A stretch of DNA of 64,000 nt from Tomocerus qinae (lineage: Eukaryota; Arthropoda; Collembola; Entomobryomorpha; Tomoceridae). The number at the start of each line of letters is the position of its first letter. The first letter of the stretch is position 1. Under the pieces are notes generated by a model. The model searched no databases and was not told the DNA's origin. It saw only the letters and a list, made by a program, of their open reading frames with translations. The translations under genes were made by a program, and so were the position numbers. Below are positions 1 through 12,492 of the stretch, piece after piece. The DNA lies in the NCBI GenBank assembly GCA_020055645.1, contig CM034546.1, positions 99,696,001-99,760,000 on the forward strand, written 5' to 3'.

Positions 1-3000
1 CACAATGCTTCCTAAAATATTACTAGCTTAATTATACATTAGCTGTGTATTTTTCCAAATGTTTAAATCAGTTGTTAACCAGATGGAATATATTACATAC
101 ATGTATGGACGTGTATTCACTCTAATTGCTCTAATCATTAATCTCTAATAATAACAGTAAAATTTTATCTGTGTACACAGCAAACAAATGACATTATCTC
201 TTTCCTCTATACATGTTGGAACAAGTATAAATTTGTACTATGAATATACACCTACATGTATGATGCATGCTGATACTATTTTTCATGTCGCATTGTTATC
301 CTGCTGCACTCATACAAGTTTCTCTCTCTCTCAGCATAAAAATACTAACATGTGTATACTACGCTTAATTACATTTGACGCCATATATTTGTGACTCCAT
401 CAAAAACAATTTCAGCAAAACAAAGTATAAATACTTGGAGTTTGCTCTCGAACTTTCAAATGACGGTTGTATTGATAACGAATTTTCCATGGACATACTA
501 GAAAGCTCAGAACAACAATAATCTCCGTATCATTATGCATAATTTATACAAAGGTACGTTGACGTTAACATGGGTATTATACGATCATTAAGGCGATGTG
601 TCATCACCCGATATGTTCGTTTACGTAACTCACCTATAATAGTCGTAGGTGTATATATTTTATATGTATAGGTGTATAAGAATTCAGATGAGAACATCTT
701 TCAAGGTCAGAGCTGCGGTGTAATTAAACTCTTCGAGGATGCACGGAGAACTGAAATCTGTTTAGTTCAGTTGAGTTTATTTGCTTCCTACTATACACCA
801 CTCGATCCTATATCAATCCATCAAAAAAGAAGCCCCAAGTTTATTACGCCGCTAATCAAGGCCAGCTTTTTTGTACACATGCAAACGTGACTGAAACGAA
901 AGTGATACATAACCATGCTTAACCAAATGTGATGATTGGGGTAATAATAGCATACTTTTATAGAATCCAGACAGCTTTTGTCATTTTGTTTTTAAGTTAC
1001 TATTCGGACAATCATGACTATTAAGTTACAATTACGTATTTATCATCGTACGATATTTGTACAACACGTGTTGTACTTGTACGTGACTACGTGGCAATGT
1101 GTTTCTGGTTTAAGAAGAAACAAACCCAATTAATAAATAAATAAACACTTGAAAATAAAGGGGAAATCTACTGCGTCAGTCGCATGATTACTAATCGGGC
1201 TCCTTTATTACAAAACAACACAAACAAACTTTCTTCCACAATTTGCGCATTAGCAGGAATTTTTCAAAACGCAGATTCTGCAAAAAATAAGTCTGTGTAT
1301 TATAATCAGCTAAGCTAAGGCGTAGTTGTCGAAACGGCAGTTGGTTGTGGATGCTAAGCATGTCACTATTTACTGTTTACAAGTCAAATTCACAAGTACC
1401 ATACAGCACAAGTTACTAACGATTTTCTCAGAAGGAGTACCTATACTCATACATTATCCCACAAAATATCGTAAACAGGATTTACATTAGAGAGTAGTCA
1501 GTATCAATCCAGATTAGTTTCCACTCACTATGAAGGATGTGGGAGGACTTGAACCCAAAAATTGTGTATTAAAAGGGAAAGAATAATCTTTTCCCTTTTA
1601 CATTCTAAACTTCTAGATAAGTAAGCATTAATTATTAAACAGCCCATAGACAAGTAGTCGTTAACATTTCCAAGATCCTAACTTTTTTCTCAAAATTCCG
1701 GGGCAAAAAATATGGGCCCAGACATCTCTCTATTTAAATACATTCTGTCAGATCTTCTGTGTAAGGCATTACCCAACCACCATAATGCAGACCTTCTACC
1801 TTCCATTTACTAGATGAATATTCTGAAGCAAAGAAGCCAATGGCATGCTTTACTAAGCTACAGGTATAGAGTTTGGAGAGAAAGGTGAATGAATGTGAAC
1901 GTTTTGGTGTACTCATTGGCTAATACATCACCTTGTTAAAGAACGTAGTAAATCTGACATTATTATCTCTTCGCACGGGTTATGATGACCTGGAAAGAAA
2001 CGTTGTGAGGATAAACACAGTCATATTCCTTACATCAAGCTTTGGCTAGTAGGAAATTAAGCTTCCTTTAATCAGGCAAGAGCAGAGTAGACTAATATAA
2101 AGACCATTTACATGAACTATCTTGTAAGACAAGTTAGAAATATAATACCTAATCCAGTATTCCAGTTTCCTATTCTTAGATATTGGTATTTGGTATACAA
2201 GTGCATAAGTGGGATAAATATTAAGGTATCTCATCCTGTATGCACTATATGTATGCATGATCTATGTATATTAATGTAAGTATATGTATTCCTATGTTAG
2301 ACTTTATTTTTAGTTCAATGTGTTTTTTCCTGCTCGCTTTAGTGACATTTCATGTGTACGTTAAAAGTGTTTGCTGTTATATTATTATTATATATATTTT
2401 GTGCATGTCCTGACTCGAAAGATCCAGTCTATTATTTATTTGCCCTATCTACTAACAGTTGTATAATGCATGCCAGTATATTTACTATATATATATTTAT
2501 TCTCAGAGTTTAGTGTATATAAAGCGCTTCCTTTACAAGCAAATCGATCTCTTTTCCTTAAAAGTACATAAAAAATCACGTAAATGTGTATCTGCACTTT
2601 ACTCACAGTAAACATGCTCCTAACAGGAAAGTTTCAAAACGTTGCAAGTGCTTAAGAGGATTTGTGACTCGCAACAGTATGACTGCTGAATCACATCAAA
2701 GATTCACGTGCTTTGTTTAAACACTTTCAAGTACCTGAAATCATTATTTTTGTGTAGACATTCGAGATAAACAACAAGCTTATTATGTGTGGAATTAATA
2801 TTATGTTAGATGTTTCTTTGTTTGACCTGGTCAAATAAAGTATAACTAAAGCATTTTGATCCAAATACAGAATTAGATGTTTTTTCTAAGTAAAGATTCT
2901 CATTGTAGGTGAATATACAAGCAATGCTTTGTTATCAATGTTGAACATATTTCAATTTCTTCCAATATGCCTATACGTAAAAAATTGCAAATGAGAATTT

Positions 3001-3632
3001 TGTACAAAATACTGCGATATGCAAAATTCATTATCACTTACCACTATCGTTGAGGCACTATCAAAATAATAATTGTGTTTAGATATGTAAGCGAAATTTT
3101 CCCATGTTGCACTTTAAGTGGACTACATAAGTCTTAGTTTCAATGTAGACTGTTAGGTTGAGAACTCCTCGACTGATTTCGCCTAATCTCACTACAATGC
3201 ATAGGTTCAAATGGTGCTGGTGATGACTTCATTTTTCTATTTATAGATTTCATTATTGTATTAATGTTGTTTCGGCATAGATAATGTAATACCGTATTCT
3301 CCATTTTTACAGCTGGCTTTTTATGATCTAAATTAGCTAATGGAAAACTTGTGAAGAATCTGCAGATACTGATCACAATAATAAAACGCATATTTTATCA
3401 GTAACGTTTTTCATTCAAAGAAACTAGAATTTCTATTAAGAATACTGAAATCTAAGCTGTGGAGGTACGTATAAAAAGTCCACAATAAATACAACCATAA
3501 AGTTACAAATCATCGATAATTTATAGTAAAACTGTTCCTCTGAGGCAAATCGATCAGCATCGTAGAGTTATGCTGTGACGTCAATACTAATGAGAGTGAT
3601 GAGACAGAATACTAATTTTTTGAATTGTTCGG
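1..3632. other. Intergenic, no supported gene
   Basis: AT-rich with short frames only (under 85 codons). They lack splice-consistent continuations or recognisable motifs. The 3' part would contain the 3' UTR of the protease homolog, which ends at 3633. Confidence 0.6.
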
Positions 3633-6600
3633 TTATTTGTCAGGAAAATTTTCCAGAATTTCATAAATCCAATCGTTAAAGGCATCCACGTGTGTGAATA
3701 ACGAATACTTATTTTCGCCACATTCTTTTGCTTGTTTTCCATATCCAGTACTAGCAATTCCCTGCCAAAAATAAAATAACTATTAAGAGAACCTTTGATT
3801 AAAAAATTTTGGCCAATCCTGCACAATTAACTTGGAAGAACTAGATTCATACTTTAATAGTGTATCTAGCAATGGGTCCCTTTTTCTCCGCAAACACAAG
3901 CCCATTTCCACTGTCCCCTTGGCATAGAGTTGTCTCTGCAGGCCAAAAATCGTTACACATTTTATTATTAGGAAAGAAAAGATTTACATAACTGCATTAA
4001 TTGAAAACATGCGTCAAAACTCAAAATGACAGAGCCGTCATAAAATGTGCATGATATGAGAATATCGTGCGAAATAAACAATATTCATATTGATAGGTTA
4101 GAAATGAACGACCTCATCAAGAACTACGTACTTACCCTTATCATTCGATTACCTTAATTACTGACGCTTTTATTGTGGGCATTAATAGTACTCAGAATTT
4201 AAATAGACGCAAGTCTAATGGTAGCAAAATTAATTGTCGTTGGTGTTACCGTTATTGTTCCCTGCACAGAATGAGTTGGCTAATTTTGTTTCAAAAAGGG
4301 AGTCTGAACTTGCAACGCATTTTACTTTATCGACAACAGGGATAGATGCATATTTCAAACTAGGGGAAAATTCTCCTTTCTCTGTTTTCCCAAATCCAGC
4401 AACCTGAATATCATTAGATCAAAGTACATTTTAGTCTTTAACTAACAAGTCCCACTTAGCCCAATGTAAATAAAAAGGTTACTTTGCCAATTTCTTGCGT
4501 AACAGGGAGAGAAGTACTCCCAGGCTGGAGGTAACAAACGGGTCGAATGTGATTTCCATATTTCACAGCAGTAGTCAATTGAATAATAGCAATGTCCGAG
4601 TTTTGACTTCGAGAATCAAATGTTGGCGGAACCCAAACTCGTTTGATCTGTGAAATAACATTTCGATTGTAAAATTTCATTTTCCTTGACCCATCTTCTG
4701 TAAATCGTAATATAATCATACATCAAAAATCTTAGAGAAGGGATCATTTCGATTGTCATCGTAGTTACTGCTCACAGGAGCCAGTACAATTTTAAATAAT
4801 TCTGCAGCTTTCGGGTTATTGTACAATTCGCGGACACAGACTCCGGAGCTGAATAATGCGTTCTTTTCTATCAGACTCGCTCCGCAAATATATTTATAAT
4901 TGTTTTCTCCATCATTTTTTCTAAACAGTGCAGCATGCCATGGATAAGCTTCTTTCTTTGTCGCATCAGTTCCGTGACTTATTAAAGCAGAAACATCGCT
5001 GCCCAGAATTCCACAATCTATGAAAATTCATACAAGGATTATTTTCACTATCATTTCTAAAGCATATTTATCTTATCTCAAAAATTGTGCTTATCTATCT
5101 GCTGTTACAAATTTATACGAACACAAATAGTTAAAAATTATTTGTGGAGTTATCTGATAGCACTAAAAAACACAAAACTGACTGAAAGCTCAGGTTTTCA
5201 TATTCTTGAGACCTGTTACTGTATAAATATATAATTTCATGAAATGATTTAAAGTTTTACTTGGTTCACAGTCGAAAGGCTTAAATGGATGCCAGAATCC
5301 ATTCTCTTTGCATTGCATTTGTATAGATTTAATTCTATACTTTGAGATATAAAATTTCTGACAGCTTAGTGTTATCGTTGTGCCGATCTTAGCGTTTTCG
5401 CAGTCTATTTCTTTATTATCCACGCCAGAAGTGCAAGTTCGCATTATGCCCTTGAAAATCATGAATTCAAATTATTTTAGTGTATAAATTATTTTTACCC
5501 TTGAATAAAAGTTTACTTGCGAATATATTACTGCAATTTGTCTTTGTGTAAAAAGTATGAAATGTAAAAAAGGTATGAAAGGCGTTATTAATAACCTCTG
5601 AGCTTGGAATTGAATGGCAAGTTGATATATTCGACTGTGGTGTTTGGAATAGCTTTTTATTCGATGATGCTAATAGTGACGGCTTAAGTGGAGCTTGAAG
5701 ACTGCAGCGAGCTTCCGCCTCATCATTTCCTTGATAACAGTCTTCTTTCCCATCACAAAGATCTGTTTTCTTTATGCATTTTCCATTCAGACTGCAAACA
5801 GTTTCAGTCCGTTCGTCAGTACAACGAAAGTTTGCATCGCAGAAGATTTGGTCTTCGTCAGAATTGTCCTTACAGTTAGAGATCCCATTACATACATTTG
5901 TCAAGGGCGTGCATGTGCCGTCCCCACAAGGATATTTTGTTGCTCCACATCTGTACATAGAATTAGTTTATTGCAAAAAATTATTAGAGGTTGGAAACGT
6001 TAAGTTTAGGTTAAGAAAGGTTGGAGCTATACTAAATTAGTAAAAGATCTTACTGAATATTTCTAATGAACCAATCATAATGCAAAGGAGTCTTGGAGTA
6101 CATGTACAACGTGTTTGTATTGCACTGTCCTCTTCTTCGTCCAGGAATCAAGGCAGTAATTCCTCCTAACAGCCACCGGGATCCCATTTCATATACAATT
6201 GGGCTTCCATGAGGAAAGCAGATATCTTTGTAAGGTTCATCTGTAAATCGATATTTTAAATTACTAGAGCTTGCTAATTTATTCCCAGAAACAAAATATT
6301 GAAGTGAAACATTTTGATTCGTTTGTCCATTTAAAAATTTAGTAAGCAAAGTCTTTACCCGAAGATACCCTTCCACAAAAAATATGTTGTGCAGGTCCAC
6401 TTCCTTTATAGTAGTATCTGAAAGCGTTTGAGCATTGTTCCTCAGGCAGAGAAGTCACGTTGTAAACTTCAAGACTTAAATCTCCATTTCTAGATTTAGG
6501 TGGATATGCAAATCCAGCTGAACGAAAAACAGCATCTTCAGAATTCATATTTTTTAGATTATTGTTTGCAATCAATTATTTTAGTACCTTGTATAAATTG

Positions 6601-7710
6601 TAGAGTTTGGCTGGACAAAGAATTAAAACGAACATCAATAGTGTTTGGGAGACAAGCAGCTCGAACGTAAGGAGTTGCTAAATTAAGAGGCTTTTTGAGA
6701 TGGTAAATGAAATAGTGAAATTCCTTATTTTCAGCATCGTGACCACTGTATGGCAAAATGTAATTGACCTGTAAAACAAAAAGTTACAGCATATCTACAA
6801 ATAATAATTTTTTCAATCAAGCTCAGTATAAATATATCAATAGGTGGGTACTTAGCTTTATGAAAATAATAAATATATTTATTTATATTTATTCACACTA
6901 CCAACTACTTCGGCATAGATTATTGTTTACCTGAATAATCTGAGTATGTTCATCAACATTTTCCAATTCTGTCGATTTTATTCCAGCACCTACAGCGGAC
7001 GTTAAAGGGTTCGCTATATGATAGTCTTTAGGGGCTCCACGGGGTGGTGATCTAATACGGAATTTAATTAATTTCATGATGGAATGAGATTGGATGTAAT
7101 GCTGTATTAGTATACTGTAAACTAAAGGACCACATTCTCAGGATGGAAGTATGAAGAATGTATTTTTATGATTTTGATTAAAATTTGTGTGTACAGTAAA
7201 ATACATCTAGTAAGTGTTAAGCCCTTAGTATCAAAGTACCCGTAAGTTCCTCCAAAAAGTGTTAAGACTGTAGTTGGGCTAAGTATTATTCCAGTGATGA
7301 CAAATTTTATAGGTTCGCTTGGTTTCACTATTGTATAAACCCCAGCTATCCATGGTGCTTCTGTTCTACTGTCTCCTGGAATTACATCCCGGCGTCCACA
7401 GTCAAAAGCTATTTCAAGTTTTCAGATTAATTTAGAATTTCAATGAAGGGACACATTTTATTAGTTATATAATAATAGATGATCCAATATTTACACTCTT
7501 AATACTCGATAACAAGCAAAATTTTTAACTCAACTAAAATTACACTGCTGAAGCTCGAAATTCTTATTGAAACAAACTCCAAAAATAAGTTTAAATCTTA
7601 CAAGAGCCACTATTACTGTCTTGTGCAGAAGAGCAAGGAAGTGAGCCGAGTAGGTTTAAGAACAAAATTAAAACTGCAATTGAAAAATGAGACTGTGATT
7701 TAAGAAACAT
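3633..7710 (-). CDS. Modular serine protease homolog: trypsin-like, 2x LDLa, sushi, trypsin-like
   Basis: Thirteen coding exons are seen: 7602-7710, 7240-7408, 6931-7051, 6588-6768, 6359-6535, 6054-6240, 5596-5950, 5261-5450, 4722-5017, 4483-4647, 4250-4403, 3853-3935 and 3633-3761. They sum to 2316 nt (771 aa plus stop). The first exon encodes a signal peptide (MFLKSQSH, hydrophobic core, cleavage near CSSAQ), so the product is secreted. A trypsin-like fold spans about residues 38-314, two LDLa repeats 315-400 (CKDNSDED calcium motif), a sushi/CCP module 434-496 and a second trypsin-like domain 497-771. In domain 1 the His site reads LTLFG, the Asp site is lost and the Ser loop reads CFPHGSPI. 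In domain 2 the His site reads SSGVC, but DIAII and GDSGNG remain. Both should therefore be inactive. LDLa-CCP-protease modules are typical of insect ModSP/HP14 initiators of Toll and melanization cascades, so a cofactor or recognition role is inferred. The exon 2 donor (GTACTT, at 7239) is the weakest call. Confidence 0.88.
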
Positions 7711-8900
7711 TTGTGAGAAACAACAGACTTGTTCTTAGACCTTAATCACAAGAAATATTGAAAAGAAGTGAGTACTGTGTGCATTGTATCCTTTGCTGTG
7801 TTGATATTATAGTCCTTTATTCTTATTATCCAGCCAAGTGAACCAAGAACACAAGGAAATTACTTAAAGTATCAAGTGCAGACAATTTGTATACTTTAGA
7901 TGTATGTATTTATCAGAGTTAAAGGTATTGCCTATCCTAGTATCTACTACGTACAGTTTGCAGTATATTGCAATATGATCATGTATTTTATGCATACTAT
8001 ATAAATTCATTTCAAGGTGGTTCAGTTTCATGTGTTCAGCCTTTGTATAAAACAAGAAACGCAAAATTATTTTGCAAACTATAGTGATACTGCAAGGAAT
8101 TATTACGCACTCAAAGAAATATGTAGTATTAGAAGTATTATGCTTATGGTAGTGTAAATACAACATTGCAGATTATTCAGATTACAGTGTACTTGATTTA
8201 ATCATCTCATGATGATTTTCAAAGGTTTGTTTGTGCTACATGTTCAAAACGTTTTAAATTAAGGATGATAGATTTCTTAACTCAATGCTTGCAATACTAA
8301 ATACAAGTCACATCAATCGCTTTTATTGGCAGAACAGAAATTGCAAAAATTATCAGCACAAACACATGACATGTTTCGTAATTGCATGAATGACAAGGTT
8401 GAATCAGTAGTCAGTCTTTGATAAATATTACATATCCGTGGTAGTTCTTTCTAAGTACTACTAAGGAATGAATTATTTAGTAATACAGGAAAAAAAATTT
8501 CTGAAAGATCGAATCGAATCGAGTAAAATCTTAATCCTAAGTCTTATTGTAGAAAATTAAATAAAACTTAATCTTTATTGACATAATTTATCATCATTTT
8601 CTTACAGTAATTCATTAGGCACCTTTAATTTTCTGATCAGTAATTAATAAAATTATCTTCCACAAACAATTTAATTTGCATTTGATGGCATAAGAATTTC
8701 ATTCGGACATGTTTACAGAACCTATGAGTTATTTGACTATATCTTCGCAAATCAAACATGGATGACTGCATTTAACTGTGGAGTATGGGTTACACTTATA
8801 ACCCGTGTATATTTTGTAGTTTATCTGATAGGACACAACTAAGGGATTTTTAAACGATACATCTTGATATTAATGAAATCCAAACATATTTATATAATAA
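7711..8900. other. Intergenic between protease homolog and BEN gene A
   Basis: Should hold the promoter of the minus-strand protease homolog and the 3' UTR of BEN gene A. No canonical AATAAA was found close to the BEN gene A stop. Nothing else is recognised. Confidence 0.55.
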
Positions 8901-10480
8901 TTAATTCACAGATGATTCGTCAAGGGAGTTGATAATATTGCAGACATAATCAGGATTGGAGCGCTTCCTTTTCTGCCTTTGTCTCAGTTGATTGAAATAT
9001 TGAGACAAAGCTTCTCTCACCATTTTCTGTTCTTTTACTGTAAGAAAATTGGGACTTGAATTACTGCATTCCTCTGTTCGTTGAATATTCGGCATTTTCG
9101 TTTTATCCGCAATAACATCTGCACAAGGGAAGAAATATTTTAATTACACATTCCAGTATAAAATCACCATCTATTGCATTTAGAAAATGTCACTGCCACC
9201 ACATACGGTATAATGCATTTAATTTTGCTGGATCCAAGGGTTTTAATTTCTTCCCTGAGGAACTGCTCACACGGCCGATTGTAGATTCCAGTTTTTCGAT
9301 TTTGGTTAGAAATAAGTCGCATTCAGCTAGCGCAACCGATGCGTCTTTGATAGAATATTTACTTACAGCTTTTTCAAAGGAAGGTTGGCATATCTGATAT
9401 TTAGCTGTTGCTCCAATTTCAACAAAATTACGATGATTCTGAAGATTTATGTTTGTGTGTAATAAAATTGTAGAAAACTAATCATAACTCAATTTTAATT
9501 AAGAAAGGACTTACAGGAGTTGTTGAAGATAAAACGCGGGGGATTGTTTCCAAAACCTTAGTAAAATCTGCTATGTATGGAAGAAGATTTGATTTTAGGT
9601 TTTTAAACATTGTCGAATCTTCTAATCCATATTGTGTGTAGTTTCCCAAAAACGATTGCAATCGTATAGAACCTAGTAGGAAAAAATTTCATTAATTGGC
9701 AATTACTACAAACAATTCGAAATTACCGAAAATCCTTACTTTCGCTTATTTTGTTGTGTAGAGGATCAACTATTTTGAAAAATTCCATGTTTGTCATGAA
9801 AGTCTTGTTGCCCGTTTCACTTTCAGATAATTTATCTTGATTGTCTTCTAACGGTTCTTCCGTACTCTCTGGAATTGAACATGTGTTCAATATTGAATAT
9901 TTCTTGCTACAATGGGGAAACATGGCTACAGGTTCGTCAACGGAAGAAGGAATTGGTGAAAGATCTGTAAAAGACTCAGCTCCGGACGAATAACTTATTA
10001 CAGATGAAGAACTTGTTACAGACGAACCTCTCAATTTTAGATTTCCAAATTTTTTATGATTATCTGGAACAATTTGATTTAAAGTTTCTCTTTCAATTTC
10101 ATCAGTATCCAAACTATTTCTTCTCGGAACCTCTGAAAACACAACTGGGTAGTCTTCATTACGCCATTGTGTATCCTGCTGGAACCTTCTTTCATATTTT
10201 TTATGTTTGTGTCTGAAAATGCATCAATATGAAATCAAAATTAGAACCGAATAATGATGAAGCAGTCTAATAACTCCGAAAGCTAAAATGAAGATAAATA
10301 TCTTACCGTTTCTCCATTATGCTTCTATCAAAGTTAGGCAAGAGTTTATATTTATTTAGAAACTGTCCGGTTGTACATTTTAGGACTTCATCCACCTGAA
10401 ATATTTTTCATCGATGTGAGATTCAAACTGTCAATTATATTAAAATGGCATTCATTCCATGTTACCTTAAGATTCTCCAT
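8901..10480 (-). CDS. BEN-domain protein A (394 aa)
   Basis: Six coding exons: 10466-10480, 10307-10395, 9740-10212, 9515-9672, 9207-9438 and 8901-9118. The total is 1185 nt with all phases consistent. The start is the ATG of the 5-codon exon MENLK. The N-terminal half (exon 3) is Ser-rich and probably disordered. The 158-nt exon 4 is probably helical. The last two exons (residues about 247-385) carry the BEN-type region: KDASVALAECDLF, an STIGR-like segment, LDPAKLNAL, and the terminal helix EQKMVREALSQYFNQLRQRQ followed by a basic tail KRKR. BEN domains bind DNA and proteins in chromatin, silencing and insulator factors such as Insensitive and the Elba proteins. Family assignment rests on motif recognition, not a profile search. 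It shares the 158-nt exon size and the BEN exon layout with the gene at 30.7-32.8 kb, indicating duplication. Nuclear location is inferred. Confidence 0.78.
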
Positions 10481-12333
10481 TTCATATAATAAATGCGGAT
10501 TGTTTATAGAAACACAATTAACAAGATACTTAAAATTTAACAGAGAGAACCCCACAGATTTGCAATTTATTTATTCTAGCCAATTATACAATAAAAGATA
10601 GTCACTTGTCACTTATATGGCAGAGAGCATTCATTAGTGAGGACTCCATTCACTAACCACGTAACAATTGTTTCTGCCTAGTTTTATCGTGTAACTTCTG
10701 TTAACGATCCCTATAAGCATGTCAACCACTAGAAAGATATTATACGTGCTTTGTTGCTCGTGTACTTGCTTAACACATGTAATTATAATTTTTAAGGCGT
10801 ATATTTCAAAGAAATGTTAACGTTAGTTCGTATTATGATAAGATTACAATTATAGTTAAACATATCTCATGAAATAATATCAAGTCACACTTCCCTCAGC
10901 GATTAATTAACTATGAGACTCAGTATTGTTTACTACGAAATAGAAAATCAGCGCAAGCCGACCTCAACTTCGTCTCAAGTATCGACTACCAACATTACCA
11001 AGTAGTTAATCTGCACTACTCTGTACAATAACTCGTCTGTTTAGACAATTTATTCGTCGACAGAGCAATATACTCTCCAATAGAATTATCATTTGACTTA
11101 CTCGGTAAAAGTAAATTATCATTTAGTTTGGTAAATAGTAATCATTAGAGACAGGTACCTATCGTTTAGCAGTGAAGAAATTAATAACGATGAATTGAGG
11201 CACTAAGGGACTCCAAATAAAAACTGTCTTAGTGTTTGCTATGATATTCACTCACTGTTAATATGCTCTATATGTGTAACCCTTTTCACTTTGAAAATTA
11301 GTGTGTCTTCGTGTGTTGATAATAGTTCAAGTTGAGTTATAAAATACTTGGGGCATGGCATGAAGGATGTTCAGATGGAAGTACAGTGGTTACTATTGCA
11401 AAGTTCCCCTACAACCTTTCCCTGCACAATTGAGATTTCTCCTTTATAAAACTACACGAACTGCACTTTGCAAAACTTTCAATTTGACTTAATCCGAAAT
11501 TGAAAAGACCGAATATATCTGGTTGATGTTATGCAGAGAGAACTTTGTATTACGTACCCTGTAGACCTAGAGGAGTGTTCCTGCATCCTGAAACTGGGTT
11601 CGCTTCTTAGGTGCGTATTAATTTCTCACTTCTGAAATTGATGTAGATACTGCTTTTAGTATACGAGAAGCAGATACTAGTTGTGAAGTAAGTATTTATG
11701 CAAGTGGTACAACCATAACGTTCTTCATTCAGCGGATGAGTGTGCTAGAGTGCTGACGGTTCCCAACAAATCGCAACTCAGCATGACATGGCACACTACT
11801 TAAACCTGTACGTTTGATAATAACTACTATTCATGTATGCTCTTGTTTTTGTGACGAAACATGATATGTCAGTGCAAGACTGTCCGACTCGAGATTTTAT
11901 GATTCATATAAGTAATATAATATTTTTATAATGCACATAAAATGATTGTTTACTTAATTGCTTTATGTTTGAGCAACTTTTCTAGAAAACGAAAATATTA
12001 CTAAAACTAAAATATTTATTAGCTGGACAGACACCCTCTGCCTTTCTTTAAATAAAAACACCACACATTTAATTGTGTTTGTATATAATCTGTTAGCGAT
12101 TAGTGTGTAGCTCTCCATTATACTTGACTCATACTCATAAGACCGTTAATAAATCTGCATTCTGTACATACTTTAACACATAAAGACGTAGATACGAAAT
12201 TGTTACCTAAAATTGCTAATATTTCATTATCACATCATGAATAGAATAGCAGATAGAAATCCATACTATTCTTAAAATATCATAAGGTGGTTTGAAATAT
12301 GTAAATCCCTTGTAGGAGATTTTGAAAAAGTTA

Positions 12334-12492
12334 GGGCTGAATTTAGGCAGAGCGATCTCGTTTTCTCCGTTTCCTCCAAATTTAATAAAATACCCTAACA
12401 TCCGTTGCCTCCCGTCACGTTAGGATAATAGGTTATTTGGCACTTTGGAGAAAACGGAGGAGGAAACAAGATCCCGCTGCTTAAATTCAGCC
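12334..12492. repeat. Fold-back (MITE-like) element, 159 bp
   Basis: Imperfect arms of about 65-70 bp, starting GGCTGAATTTAGGCAGAGCG on the left and ending with the inverse on the right. Both contain TTTCCTCC and CCGTTTTCTCC blocks. No coding content. Confidence 0.75.

Noticed and set aside
672..890. 72-codon plus frame
   Set aside because: Begins in AT-rich repeats, has no recognisable domain and no continuation; likely chance.
5688..6040. Plus-strand frames of up to 102 codons
   Set aside because: Antisense shadows of the LDLa exon of the protease homolog.
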